64,000 nucleotides of DNA from assembly GCA_030544215.1 (NCBI GenBank), contig JARZZO010000003.1:24437879-24501878 (forward strand), given 5' to 3'. A model generated the notes under the pieces. The model saw nothing but the letters and a program-made list of their open reading frames with translations, was not told the origin of the DNA and did no database searches. Both the position numbers and the translations under genes were made by a program. Source of the stretch: Zantedeschia hybrid cultivar. Taxonomy: Eukaryota > Streptophyta > Magnoliopsida > Alismatales > Araceae. Below are positions 1 to 11,712 of the stretch, piece after piece (within the stretch, counting starts at the first letter, position 1; each line of letters starts with the position of its first letter).

Positions 1-669
1 AAATTTATTAGACTTGTACGTCTTTTTGATGATTTTTATTAAAGTCTTGTTAGTTGCCTCTGTTTGGCCATTGTCTTGCGGATAATATGGAGACGAATGA
101 TGCAATGCAATTTTGTACCTGTTGCAAAGGTCTTTCAGTTCTTGTGACACGAACTGCGGTCCATTGTCGGTGACGATGGTGTTTCAAATTTCAAATCTTG
201 TGATGATGTTCTTCATGATGAATTTGCAGACGGTTGATGCTTTGACTTCTGTATACGCTTCAGCTTCCACCCACTTGGTGAAGTATTCCGTTGTCGTGAG
301 AATGAAGGACTTCTGCTTAATGCCGGAATCAGGATTGCCAAGGGGTCCAATGACATCAAAAGCACACATGGAGAAAGGCCATGGGGAGGAAACATGATGG
401 AGTGAAGATGCAGGAGAATGAATCTTGTCGGCGTGAAGTGGACACTTGGCACACCTACGGACATATCCTACACAATCTTCTTCCATGTTTGGCCAATAGA
501 ATCCTTGTCTAAGGATCTTCTTTGCTAACATCTGTCCATTAACATGGCCACCACAAACTCCAGCATGAGCTCCTTCCATAATTTTCCAAAGCTCATCTTC
601 CTCTAAACATCTTAAAAGAACTCCATCAAAATCTCTTTTGTATAGTGCTCCTCCAACTAGGGTGTATCT
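1..669 (-). pseudogene. integrase of copy A (5' part, broken)
   Basis: Integrase inserts the cDNA into host DNA. The zinc-binding HHCC module is visible (AHAGVCGGHVNG, then RRCAKC), followed by the core with the first catalytic Asp in FDVIGPLGNP. After an in-frame TGA near 184, where copy G has a proline codon, the same frame continues with VTDNGPQF and GQTEATN, which supply the second Asp and the catalytic Glu. The C-terminal domain lies outside the window. The product would be truncated before the second catalytic Asp. Confidence 0.85.
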
Positions 670-1326
670 CTAAGCAACTCTCCTGATAGCCCTTTTCTCC
701 TCAACTGTAGCTTCTTCAAGATATGATTGATCTTCACAATATTTAGCAATTTCATAGTACCATGGTTTCTGTTCATCATCCATCTCTTCTAACAGCTCCA
801 TTAACATAATATCTCTCTTTTCCACAATATTTCCATCTTTGACCTTCTTCAACAGCTTCTCCTTAGTTCTAAGAAATGAAGGGTCTTTCACGGCCGGTGA
901 GAGACGCCTATGAACAATGATTGATTCGGATTGTCTGCTGATTGGAAAATTGAGAAATGATGCAAGTGAAGTTAGAGCGTCAACTAAGATGTTCTGATTC
1001 CGAGGAACATGAATGAAGATCAATTTAGTGAAAAGCTTTGCATAAGCAGAAATGAGTTCTTGATAAGGCTTGAGCTTGAGATCAAGAGTCTGATATTTGG
1101 TTAGCACCTGGCGAAGAATCAATTGGCTATCACCCACAATTCTGAGTTTGGTGGCACCATGGAGATGAGTAGCCTCGAGGCCAGCAAGGAGTGCCTCGTA
1201 TTCAACTGTATTGTTAGTGACTGGAAAGTCAACCTGGAAGGCTTGTGGAATGGTGACACCTTCAGGTGATAACAGAACAATGCCGATACCCTTTCCATGA
1301 GAATTCAGAGCTCCGTCAAAATGCAA
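670..1326 (-). pseudogene. archaeal-type RNase H domain of copy A
   Basis: This is the second, archaeal-type RNase H that marks Tat elements; it is thought to help degrade the RNA template. An open stretch of 218 codons starts at MHFDGALNSHGKGIGIVLLS. The D-E-D-D carboxylates are visible in FDGA, VEYEALLAG, VGDSQL and LVDALTS. It lies in the usual place between the RT/RNase H block and integrase, and the frame would continue into integrase but for a stop at 670. Within this stretch the domain is unbroken. Confidence 0.85.
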
Positions 1327-1503
1327 AGTCTACATTTCATCTTTGATTTGGTCTATAGACATCAGTTCCTTATCCGGAAACTCCGATCGGACTGGATCAA
1401 AACGAGGAAGGGGATGATGAGCGAGATGTTCTGCTATGGCATAGCCTTTGATCGCTTTTTGTTGAATGTAAGTGATATCAAATTGAGATAGAAAGCTTTG
1501 CCA

Positions 1504-1836
1504 TCATGCTAACCTATCAGTAAGGACAGATTTCTCAAGGAGAAACTTGATCGGATTCATCCTAGCGATGAAATGAACTTCATGGGCTAGAAAGTAATGC
1601 TGCAATTTTTGAACCACCCATACAAGTGCTGCACATGTTTGCTCCATCGCTGTGTATCTCTGTTCAGTGGGATTGAAAAGTTTAGAGAGATAGTAAGCTG
1701 CCATCTCCTTTCCTTCTTCATCCTCTTGTGCCAGGATAGCCCCCACCGCATTATCCAGGACAGAAATGTATAGAATCAAAGGTTTGTCCGAAGATGGTAG
1801 TCTCAAAATAGGAGGACTTGCCAAATAATTCTTCAA
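1504..1836 (-). pseudogene. RNase H (gypsy type) of copy A
   Basis: This is the RT-linked RNase H. Visible motifs are LYISVLDNAVGAILAQEDEE, AYYLSKLFNPTEQRYTAMEQ and TCAALVWVVQKLQHYF. The Gln codon in VWVVQK is intact here but is a TAG in copy G. The domain is followed by RMNPIKFLLEKSVLTDRLA, the linker to the aRNase H. The frame is broken on both sides by small lesions. Confidence 0.82.
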
Positions 1837-1950
1837 TCCATCAAATGCCTCCTGACACTTATCGTCCCAATCGAATTTGACTCCCGACTTGGTGAGCTCG
1901 TAGAACGGCTTACACCTTTGTGAGTACTGGGAGACAAATTGACGAATAAA

Positions 1951-3422
1951 CTACAACCTCCCAATTAATCCTCTTAACTCTTTCAAGTTCTTGGGAGGTG
2001 GCATTTCTCTAATAGCCTTTGCCTTGTTGGGATCGATCTCAATTCCCCATTTACTGACAATGAATCCAAGTAATTTTCCTGAGGATACCCCGAATACACA
2101 TTTCTTGGGATTCATCTTCAACTGATATTCTCTTGATCTTTCTAATACTGTTGCCAAAACTTTGGCATGCTCAGCCTTAGTCTTAGATTTCACTAACAAG
2201 TCATCCACATATACTTCTAAATCGATATGCATCATGTCATGAAATATTGCCATCATAGCCCTCTGATAAGTGGCTCCAGCGTTCTTCAATTCAAAAGGCA
2301 TGACGACATAACAATATATCCCCCAAGGTGTAGTGAATGATGTCTTTTCTTGATCTTCTTCTGCCAATTTGATCTGATTATATCCTGAGAATCCATCCAT
2401 AAATTATAGGGTTTCATAGCCAGTTGTATTATCGATGAGTACATCAATGTGAGGCAATGGAAAATCATCCTTAGGACACGCCCGGTTCAAATCTCGGAAG
2501 TCAATACAGATTCTGACATTCGCATCTTTCTTCATAACCGGGACTATGTTGGCCACCCATTGCAGATAGAGGACAACTCTAATGAATATGGGGCTTTATG
2601 TAACTTATCAACCTCTTCCTTCATCTTCAAGGCCATTTGTGGGTGGAATCGCCTTAACTTCTGTTTAACCGGGCTAACTCCATCCTTTAATGTCAACCTG
2701 TGTTCCACTAGTGATGAGTCTAACCCTGGCATATCCTCATAACTCCAGGCGAAAGTATCCTTATAATCCTTAAGAACTTGTACTACTGCCTTCTCATCAA
2801 TTTCAGAAAGATTTTTGCTAACGAGGACAACCTTAGGTTCATCTTCAGTCCCTAGATTGATCTCTTTGGTGGGCTCTTCTACGGCAGCTGAGGGTTCATC
2901 GAATCTTTTTACTCCACTGGCATATGCCTCAGCCACGTCCTCATCATCTTCCTCATCTTCAATAATGGGGTCTTTTTCGTGTATCAATTCATACACCCCA
3001 TATCCATCATTAATTGACTCATCATCTACACAATCTTCTGGCATCTTAATAGGATTCTCTAACAGCTGTGGGATCATAGAGCAAGAAGGCATTTAAATGC
3101 TAAATCCTGAAGGTATCTATCTGGAATTTGTTTACCCTTAGATTTTCTAGACTTCCTAACTTGACTAACCTATCTAGAACTAGACTCCCTAATTTCGCTA
3201 GACTCTCTAACTTCACTAGACTTCCTATCCTGAGCTAATGAGGACGAAGAAGGATGAAAATTATAGGATATATGAGGAAATATAAGAGAATCCTCCCGAG
3301 GGGAGGGGCAGAGTAGATCTAGAAGAGAATCTTGACCGAATGATCCGCGCGATGGGGTACAATCGGACAAGCAGGAAGTTTCCTCAATGAGGATCTGAGA
3401 GAAATTTGTTGTCAAATTGGTG
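1951..3422 (-). pseudogene. pol N-terminus and reverse transcriptase of copy A
   Basis: This begins in the -1 frame just after the A9 run at 3423-3431 with an acidic Ser/Glu-rich leader (EDEEDDEDVAEAYASGVKRF), then the RT domain. RT motifs include MDGFSGYNQIKLAEEDQEKT, ATYQRAMMAIFHDM and the catalytic VYVDDLLVKSK. Breaks are a frame change between 3170 and 3092, another near 2560 after DKLHKAP, and a stop near 2401 before MDGFSG. A Gly-to-Glu change (MPFELKNAG, where copy G has MPFGLKNAG) hits a conserved position. Confidence 0.85.
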
Positions 3423-3431
3423 TTTTTTTTT
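3423..3431 (-). promoter_or_regulatory. A9 slippery run at the gag-pro/pol frame change (copy A)
   Basis: On the minus strand nine A residues follow CC and are read in the gag-pro frame as CAA-AAA-AAA-ACA, so a canonical A-AAA-AAA heptamer is in phase. The gag-pro frame stops four codons after the second AAA, at TGA (ACA-CCA-ATT-TGA). The -1 frame is open straight into the pol leader. Copy G has the same arrangement at 46188-46196. Confidence 0.65.
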
Positions 3432-5730
3432 GGAGAAAAGATGAATTAATCATAAAACAAGAATGAAGATGAATAGGAGGAGAATGAGATGGAGGAAGCG
3501 GCACCAAGGCCAAAGGATTAGGGAGATCATACAGTAACATGTCCCAGATTAAATTATAAATCCTCTCTAGATCGAGAGGAGGTTGAGGGATAAAGTCCCG
3601 TGGGGACAGAGTGATCATGATGGGCGGAGCCCATGGAATATCTTCAGTAATGACCCGCGACCAAGTCGGGGTCAGAAGCAGAGTGCGGAATAAGGTATGG
3701 ACTGTGAAAATGTAAGAGGGATAAGTTCCCCTCCAAAGAAGATCTGTGGTATAACCAGCTTCATAGGGTCATCTGGCTCCCCTTCATCTGTTTCCTCAGA
3801 CAGCAGAATTCTTTTGTTAAAAATGGCACCAGGCCCTTCAATCAGCTCATCTATTTATGGCGGCCACTTTGGTTATTAGGGATCAAGAAATAGTCTGTTT
3901 AATGTAATGTACAGATCCCTTAAGTCAAACCATTGGTACCATTCACACTCAGGATCTTGGAACTTCCTCATTTTCATTGGCCGTAGAGCCTCGAAGGACT
4001 GGTACGTCAACAATTCTGAACAATGTCTGGACAGGTCTCTTCCATATATTGCATGGAGATCAAAACAGGAACTGATGACCACTGTGTTGTCATGACTGAT
4101 CACGGGCCCCTTGACAAAATGTGTGTACAGGGTCCATGTCAAGGGGGTCCCGACCTTCTTTGCATGTTGTAGACATTGTTTCCCAGACTTTCTTGCCGTC
4201 TTCATTTTCTTCTGCTGAATAATGTCGTACCTCACTTTTCTTGGCCTATAGCTCAGACCATTTCCAGGTGTCCTTCGGTTATCCTTGAGGGGCGTGGTTT
4301 TGCCTTGTAATTGCGTGCCTAGGCCCTTTCCAGGCTGATAACCATCCTTCATCATTATTTTCCATCCAGGGGTACTCATGAACTTCCCCTGCTTTATGGC
4401 ATCCAGTGGGTAAGGAGTAAGAGTGGCGGCCTTTAAAGAATCAGCCAGAGGACGGTAGACCTGTAATACCGATAGAAAAGGTTGTCGGCCAAGTGAAGGA
4501 GTTGGCTTGATATTCAAGGAGTGAGCAGCAGTAAGGATAGGCATGCTCGTAACTTTAATGATTCGTCTTTTGTTGGGAAATTTGAGTCATTGATGATTCG
4601 TAGAAGGAATCGTCTCAAGGGTTTTAATATAAGGATGGCCCAAGATAGCCTTCAAGGAAGGATCGATTTCCAAGATGTGAAACTCGACCTCGGCATGACA
4701 TATAGGGCCTAACTCTACTTTTAAATAGACCATTCCTAGAGGGGACCGTGTGGAGTTATCATATGCTGTAACAGAAATGGGGCTAGGCAACCATTTTTCC
4801 TTGGGTACACCACATAGTTCAAGGGTCTTCGGAGGAAGGAGATTAATTGAAGCCCCCGTATCAACCAGGCATGTGTCTACGGCTTTTTTGCAGATATTGA
4901 CCGTAATACTTAGAACCATGCTCCTGGCTGTTAGTGGTGCTAGTTCCGAAGCATGAAATAAGATAGAGGGCTGATCCCCCTGCGGAACTAGTAGTGCGGT
5001 GATTTTCTCTACTGGCACGTCTTCGTTGACCATTACTTTTTGTAGGTATTCCATCAGAGCTTCCTGATGGATTTTCGATCTCTTGATCAACTCAAGCACA
5101 TAGATTCGTGCCAGTGTTCTGTCAATTTGTTTCAGCAGGTCATATTGAGTGTCTGGTGCACTCTCATCATTATGCGCTTCCTCTGGAGGCTGTGATGGGC
5201 CGTCTCTGACTGTAGATTGAGGAAGGACTTTATTGAAGATCCTCCCACTCCGGTGTGCATGTTCTTCACTAGTGGAAGGGCCAGGTGATAACTTGAGCAC
5301 CGTGGGGTTGGTAGATGGCGTAGATGGTGTGGAGGGTTGGTATACGGGTGATGGCGTGGGGTTAGTTGATGATGGCATGGTGCGAATGAGGGGTTTAGAG
5401 GGTTGGATAGTGGTGTGGTAAGTGGTTGGCACAGTTGAAGTGGGGAATGGTACGCGGAGTAATGGTTTGGATGGTTGTATGGTATTTGGGTAGGCGGTGG
5501 TGGTAGTAGATGATGTGGGGAACGGTACACGGAGCAATGGTTTGGATGGCATGAAGGGTGCGTAATTAGCTTGCGGTAGGTTGTTTGATGGAGGTGTGGT
5601 GGCGTGGGAGGTAATGGGTTTTAGGAAAGCGGGCGGTGGTGATGGGTTAATGGGCATGGGTAAACGGTATGCGGGTGTTGGTAATGGTGTGATGGTAACG
5701 GGTTGTGGTTTAGGTACATGGAGGGTGCGG
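3432..5730 (-). pseudogene. protease and G-patch region of copy A
   Basis: A Pro-rich linker carries three repeats of PSKPLLRVPFPTS type, then a retropepsin domain with the catalytic LVDTGASINLLPPKTLEL and the second-half ILGHPYIKTLETIPS. Downstream, after an in-frame TGA following STNHQ, is a G-patch signature, GYQPGKGLGTQLQGKTTP. The frame then carries a conserved segment (HFVKGPVISHDN; ITLSPRDFIPQPPLDLERI) to the slippery run. Lesions are the TGA, paired stops near 3876 after RLFLDP, and an indel before 3618. The protease cuts the polyprotein; the G-patch is a nucleic-acid or protein-binding motif. Confidence 0.84.
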
Positions 5731-6039
5731 CGTGGTGGTTACTCAGTGGTGCTCGGAGTGTGACCCGTTGAATAAATAGAGGAAGAGTCCTCTATCTTCC
5801 ACTGTTGCCCTCGATTAGCCTCAGATTGGCTATTTGTTGAAATGGGGGAAACTTGATTTTGGTGTTGGTGTTCCGGAAGTGGGTTCTGCAATATACCCAT
5901 GTTCGGGGGTGCTGCCGCCTCTGCCGGCGCTCTTGGTTGTTGTTGTTGTTGGGGTTTCTGCTGTTGTTGCTGGGGCCTTTTTGCCTTCAAGGCAGATATA
6001 TACTTCCTCATTTCTTCCTAATCAATGCCTCCATGCTCG

Positions 6040-7993
6040 TTAAGATCATGGATATAATCTCGAAATTGGAAGCATGCATCTATTATGTGTCCAGATTATC
6101 TATGGAAGTAACAATACCTGGAAGTGTCGGCATTTTGTGGCCAAACTGTTTTTTCTCTTGGTAAAACCAAGGCATTGGCTGCCATTAAAGCATTGAAGAT
6201 ATCTGATAAGGATTCTAGAAGGACTGGATATTCTGCCCTTTTCGGGCCTGGAGGCTTCCTCTGCTGGTTATAATTAGCAGGAGGAGGTACATTATGGTAT
6301 GCCGGCGGTGCGTACGGCTGGTACTGTTGTTGTTGTGGGGGCTGGTACTGTAACTGCCGTTGTGGCTGTTGCTGTGGCTGTTGTTGTGGCTATTGGTTCA
6401 GCTGTTGTGGCCACTGGTACTGTGGCTGCTGATATTATGGATTTGGCTGCTGGGGTTGTTGATACTGCGACTGCTGTTGTCTATAACCATGCTGGTTCGG
6501 TGGTCTTTGGCCTGCGAACTGTGATGGTGGCTGGCTCCTCACGAACTGGGGCTGATTGTTGTTCATGGTGCTAATATGCTCATGAGAGGGTGTGCCCTCA
6601 GTTGTTGGACCCGTGCTAGGAGAATTTGGCACGGCTGGCTTATGAGGTGAAGGCCTGCTAGGTCAGCGAGAATCAAAGACACTAGAGAATGTAGCATCCT
6701 TGAAAGCATTTTGACAGTAACGCGCCCTTTCATAGAGCTCTGCCATGCTGGTCAAGTTGTTCAGGGCGATGACTAGCTTAAACTGAGGTGTAGCATTGGA
6801 AATCAACATCTTTACTTGCTCGGACATAGACATATGATCTTTAACTTTTTCTGCCATGCCCCTCCATCTATCAGCAAAACTGACGAATTCCTCGTCGGAC
6901 TTTATTTTTTTTGCTATCAGGTCAATAATGGACAGAGAGGCTGCAACTCTATCTTGGTATCGTTGAATGAATTTTCGAGATACGATACCATAGTCCTTTA
7001 CTTCATATGGCTCTAAGGAAAAGAACCATTCGAGGGCTGGTCCCTCCAAGGATTTCCTAAACAAAAATGCCAACGACCTCTTGTCGTTCTACTAGAAAGA
7101 TGACTCGTACATGAACTCCTTCAAATGAGTGAAGGGATTATCAGTACCGTTGTATTTTCGGTACACTGGCATTTCGGAGGGTGGCAAATGGAACACGGGC
7201 AGACTTGGCAGGTTAATCTCAGGTGCAGCTTTAACTCCCATCATTTTCTGAAAATTATTGAACTGCTCATCCATATGCTTCATCTTCGCGAGTAGAGCTT
7301 GAGTCGTCGGATCGACTGGAGGAGGGGGAGGTGAAGGTACATGATAGGCCTGTTGCCTAGAGTATGTGGGGCAAGGGGGGAAATAGGGTTGTGGTCCGGC
7401 AGCGCTTCCGCCATGCCCGAGGGCATTTTGATAAGTTGGCGTAGGCGGTCTAGCCGATTGCCTCAAGGAGGACAATTGTGGCCCAGCTGGCCGAGAAGTT
7501 GAAGCCTGGAGGCCTTCCATGGCCTGGTGAATGAAGGAAGCATGATGGGCAGGTGGTTGATGAATAACAGGGGGAGCCGCAGAATTTGGCTGGGCAGACT
7601 GCATGGGCGTCTTCTCCTTCAAAATAGACTGGATCGCCTCGAGCTGGTGAGGATCCAGATGGGATGCTAGAACTCCCAGAGCGTTGACTAGATCAGATGG
7701 ATTCGAAGATGAGGGCTCATTCGGGTTCATGGCCCCCTAAAAGACAGGATTAGAAACAGCATGCACATGCGGAGGAAGATCAGTGTTAGAATTATGTTGA
7801 TCATGGACAAAAGGAGGAGGGAAATGAAGATTTCCCTCATGTTCAGATGGATAAGAATGAGGATCATGGGGGCATTAGCATCTCCCCCATTTTCATAGTG
7901 ATAATTGGATTTAAGAGGGGCATTAGCATCTCCCTTACAGTTGACCATAGCTCTCGAAGCCATGCTCAAATCCCTACCTGATCGAAGTAACAT
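6040..7993 (-). pseudogene. gag of copy A
   Basis: Gag forms the virus-like particle. The likely start is ATG at 7993 (MLLRSGRDLSMA), the same start as copies G and H. After a frame change comes MNPNEPSSSNPSDLVNALGV and the capsid part (MPVYRKYNGTDNPFTHLKEF, EGPALEWFFSLEP, FIQRYQDRVAASL, FADRWRGMAEKVKDHMS). A Gln-rich segment leads to a C-x2-H-x4-H-x4-C knuckle (YCYFHR...GHIIDAC) with a stop inside it near 6100, at a position that is Gln in copy G. Another stop breaks the frame near 7090 after YESSF. Confidence 0.83.
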
Positions 7994-8901
7994 GAGGTCA
8001 GATTTTTTTTCAAAGATTTGCAGACAAGTTATACAGAGATTAAGCAAACAAGTGGATGTTTAACATTATTTTAGGATTCCTTGTTGGGTTATTTGGATTC
8101 AATTAATCACAAATTCACTCAAGGGATAGGATCCTAGTTTCAGTTCAATTTCTACTGTTATACTCTATGGCTTTCTCTCACAACATTATGAAGAATCTAT
8201 CCACGACTTCGATCGGTACAACCAGCCCGATGAACAAGGAGGAATACCTTGATTTTAGGGACTTACGGAGGTCTTTAACGCCAACCACTCTAGTCTGATC
8301 GAGGGACCGACCCAATCAGAGAGAGGTGAAGACGTCAAGAAAGGTGTTCCTATGAGAAAAGGAGGGTGTTAGCTCCAGTGCGTATGACCTGTGGCCGGGA
8401 TGGCCTCTAATCCTTATTATGTAATGTGTAGTAGCAAGCAGATCAAAAATCTGAGAACTGAAGAAAAAAACAAGAAACTGCCTGAATAGCGTCGCTGTGC
8501 CTTGATGCTATTCAAAATAGAACCTTATTTTTCTCGCGGAAGCTCAGGCAGCAGACAATAGAGAATTTTTCCTGGAAGGCGTCGTATTAGGGCGACACGG
8601 TTATGAAACGCGTCACTGTCCCAAGACGCTTTTCAAAACGCAGAATCAACAATCAAGAAAGAATTTCTGGATCGATTCCCCCTCAAACTAACATGTTAAA
8701 GCAGTAAATAATCAGCTCATGCGAATCTTTTTTATTATTTTTTTTTAACAAGATAATTTATCATGTAAACAACTAAAATATTCAATCAATCACACATGCT
8801 TCTTATCACAATCACAACTCTTCAATCAATCAACGGGGAGGGCAAGATCTTGCCGCAAGGGCGTGCATGTAGTGCACGCAGGAATAACAACTAAACTAAA
8901 A
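7994..8901 (-). other. 5' leader of copy A
   Basis: Untranslated leader collinear with copies G and H. It keeps the perfect palindrome GGCAAGATCTTGCC at 8841-8854, three 34-bp dyad units (8482-8636) and the gag-proximal block. It lacks the 1.2-kb insert found in G's leader, which gives the empty-site sequence. PBS and LTR end are missing: collinearity stops near 8901. Confidence 0.75.
8482..8636. repeat. 34-bp dyad cluster, 3 units (copy A leader)
   Basis: Units at 8482-8515, 8572-8605 and 8603-8636, the last two overlapping by 3 bp. Each is a 12-bp arm (YTRAANNGCGTC), about 10 bp of spacer and a mirror arm (GACGCNNTTYAR), with a few changes. The cluster corresponds by position to the leader cluster at 37465-37616. 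Confidence 0.75.
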
Positions 8902-9420
8902 ACTAAATAGAGAAGAAAGAAGAGGGAGCATGATGATTTGATTTGTTAAGAATTAAAATTAACTGGACTTACTATGAACTCACAAAAGGAACACCCTTAA
9001 ACGAGCATAATCAGACCATCTATTGAATTAGGACTACCTCTAAAACACTAATTAAAAGTATAATATAAAATTTGAGTAGTGTCAACAGAAGAAAAAATAA
9101 AAGTTGTAGAACAAAAAGATGGAGAAAAGATAACGTTTTTCAAAGGAGCTATTCTCATTCATTATCAGAATAATATGAAGTTTTATAGAGATATTGAAAA
9201 TCAAAAATTAACATAAGTTTTATAAGAAAACTTTTACCGAAAATATTCGAAATACAGTGTAACATGGAAAACTTAAAAACTAGAGAGAGATAGTGGAGAG
9301 AGAAAACTGATATTTGCAACCGTCGTATGCCCTTCGCACGGATCCTTGGTAGCCTTGGACTCTTTCCAATGGTCAGTTGCATTGCCTCGAGTCCACCTCT
9401 TGCACTAATAGCCGCTGGTT

Positions 9421-9570
9421 TGAGAGAGATGTAGAGAGAGAGAGAGTGAAAGAGAGAGAGAGAACAAAAGCTAGAGGGAGAGGGGGCTGCTACAGTACTT
9501 GCGGGTACTGTAGCAAAGAGAGGGAGAAAGTGGAAGAGAAATTGAGAGAGAGAGCTATTTGGTGGAAGGG
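9421..9570. repeat. GA-rich low-complexity tract
   Basis: Long runs of GAGAGA on the plus strand within the element B LTR. The equivalent stretch of the other LTR lies around 16378-16500 and differs in repeat number, as expected for a microsatellite. Confidence 0.8.
9488..9515. other. perfect hairpin in B 3' LTR
   Basis: TGCTACAGTAC, a 6-nt loop TTGCGG, then GTACTGTAGCA: an 11-bp perfect stem. The sister LTR keeps the stem but has the loop CCGTGG. Confidence 0.75.
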
Positions 9571-10175
9571 GTGAGAGAGTTTAAAATTTTTCAAAAGTTC
9601 TGAAAAATCTCCGAAATGAGAGGGAGAATTTCCAAAAACAAGCTTCCCTTTTCCTCCCCCCTCCCATGGTTTTATAGAAGAGAATTCTTAATTCAAATTT
9701 TGAATTTCAAATAGGGTAATAAATAGGCTATTAAGCTCCCCCTTGGTTAGTGGATCTTCTTTTAAGCCCATAAAGATTATTTTGAATATTGAATTTCTAA
9801 ATAAATATCTTTCTTTTCAAATTTCAGGATTCCTTCCTCCTCTCTCTCTTGGTTTTATAGAAGAGAATTCTTAATTCAAATTTTGAATTTAAAATCTTCT
9901 AATAAATGGGTCCTTAATTGCTCGCATTAAGCTCCCCCTTGATTAGAGGATTTTCCATGAATGTACATTTGAAATTTAAATTTAGAGAGGGATATTTCAA
10001 ATTTTGAATTTTGAATTGAAGAATAAATTTTATTTTTGAGATTTTGAAATTTTAAAATTCAAATAAAAAAAATACTATTTTTGAAATTTGAATTCCGAAA
10101 TTCTCTCTTCTCTCTCTTAGTTGGCTTGTGGTTCCCTTTTTTAAGATAAAAAGAAATACAATCTTGTTCTTTCTA

Positions 10176-10229
10176 GGATTCGAACCCTAGTCACTTCCTT
10201 GAAATCCAGGTAGTCCAACCTCTATACCA
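10176..10229 (-). other. tRNA-like A-box/B-box module in B 3' LTR
   Basis: On the minus strand a GGTTCGAATCC B box (10176-10186) sits in a T-arm-like stem, preceded about 30 nt upstream by an A-box-like TGGTATAGAGGTTGG (10215-10229). The spacing is tRNA-like, but no full cloverleaf could be drawn. The sister copy at 17104-17157 is better conserved. Confidence 0.5.
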
Positions 10230-10519
10230 TTTACTTGTTCATGTCCTGTATTCATATAAAATAACAGTTAAGTTCATGTGGCAATCAATAAATCATCCAA
10301 ATGCACATTAAATGATTGTCGAGAAAGTCTTATTTGAGAATCAAATTGCTATCCTTATTCAATCTATGGAGTGATGATATTTGAAATTCGAATTTTACAT
10401 AATAGATATGTTTGAAAGCATAATTGATTTATCTATCATTCCATGTGATTTTGTTCATTAAATTGATAGCAAAGTGTGTAAGTTTCATCTGTTATTTATG
10501 TAAAATTGTGAACTTATCA

Positions 10520-10531
10520 CATCTCCCAACT
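10520..10531 (-). promoter_or_regulatory. polypurine tract of element B
   Basis: Minus-strand AGTTGGGAGATG lies directly before the 3' LTR start TGATAAGTTC. It would prime plus-strand cDNA synthesis. Confidence 0.75.
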
Positions 10532-11712
10532 TAATCATTGTTAGTCCCTTAGCAATACAATCATTTGAAAAATTAGGACTATCATGATTAGTAAAACGAA
10601 TCACACTTCATTTTAAAGGATATCTATTGCAAATGGTAGGTAATTTGAATTCAAGTTTTTGTTCTCCCGCCTACTATACTTGGAATCAAGACAAGTGATT
10701 GTGCATATCATTTGAGGTGCTTGGAGTTCATTTCTATCATGTTTGGTATATCGTTGTCTTCACTGACTCTTAGAGTAGAATTACCCAGGGGAGAGAACAG
10801 AAAAGGAGATCTCCGGATTAGTTGGCTAGGAATGCTTTTTGGTTTTCGCCCCGACTTAAAACTTTTTAGAATTTGGTCTTATTTTGTTGTGAAGGACTTT
10901 AGCGCGATTGTTTTGTGCTTTGAGAGTGCGTACTTTTTGCCACCCTCTTTATTTTTGTCTGAGGGGAGGTACGTACTTTTTGCCACTGTCTTTCCTTTGA
11001 CTCTTTTGAAGCATATTTATTTGATTTTCACGCTTCTGATTGTCCTTTTTCGAAGTGACCGCCTCTTTAAAGTGTTAAGTAGTTTGATCTCCTATTACGA
11101 ATCCTAACTTTCCGTTCGTTTGACCTAAAAATAAAAACAGAATGAGTAATTCTACACTTCGGGTCAACTCCAGCAACTCTACACTTTCAGGATCTTCCAC
11201 TCTTTCCAAGTTACCGTGTGTGTGTGTGAAAATCATCCCGTCGTGACTCTTTGTGGAGGGGGGGGTTAATTAAAACTTTTACTCAACTTCCTCACTAAAT
11301 TTTGATCAAGATTCCCCAAATGAATTATGATAGATAAGAATTTCTGTTGGGGTGTGAAAGGGAAAAAAATTTGTGTAAAAATGATGAAATTTTTCAAAAA
11401 ATGTTCATTTAAAAGATTGTTCAATATTCATAATGATTTATTCAATATTCATCATGATTATCCTCCCCCCAACTTGACTGATACTGTCCTCAATGGTATA
11501 GAAATGCATAAAAATTATTTAATATGGAATTCATGATGAGGAAAGATACAACCTGAGGTGTGACGAGGCTTCTCTCTGTTCTCCAAGGTGGATTTTCTAA
11601 GTTTTCTAAAAAGAAAAAAAAAGAGAATAATCAGAATAAAAATGAGAAGATTGGGTTGCCTCCCAATAAGCGTTAAGTTTAACGTCTTCAGCCAGACGCA
11701 TGTGAGTTCTTA
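10532..11712 (-). other. untranslated 3' region of element B
   Basis: About 1.2 kb between protease and the polypurine tract where an autonomous Athila would carry RT, RNase H and integrase. I find no such motifs in any frame. The plus-strand open stretch at 10712-11107 is hydrophobic and unlike anything I recognise. Confidence 0.6.

Larger units (their letters stand above)
1..8901 (-). mobile_element. Tat-lineage Ty3/gypsy retrotransposon, copy A (internal region)
   Basis: Reading the minus strand gives, in order, leader, gag, protease, G-patch, RT, RNase H, archaeal-type RNase H and integrase. The order and the second RNase H identify the Tat lineage of Ty3/gypsy (family knowledge). The 3' part, including any PMD genes and the 3' LTR, lies beyond position 1. 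Homology to copy G's leader stops near 8901, where the Athila-like element B begins. A's LTR resumes at 17448-18202 and is cut again by copia element C. Every coding domain has stops or frameshifts, so the copy is dead. Confidence 0.88.
8902..10519 (-). repeat. 3' LTR of element B (outer edge truncated)
   Basis: Matches 15866-17447 along its length with scattered differences. The inner edge is ...AACTTATCA at 10519. The outer part, which should begin TGATCATTCG as in the other LTR, is absent; homology starts at about 8902-8914. It contains a GA-rich tract, a perfect hairpin and a tRNA-like module, each listed separately. Confidence 0.82.

Noticed and set aside
8841..8854. restriction-like palindrome as a regulatory operator
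   Set aside because: GGCAAGATCTTGCC is palindromic but sits in the RNA leader at the same place in all three Tat copies; a leader RNA role is more likely than an operator.
10712..11107. 131-codon hydrophobic frame in element B
   Set aside because: Opposite strand to the element, no family match; looks like chance in an AT-rich region.
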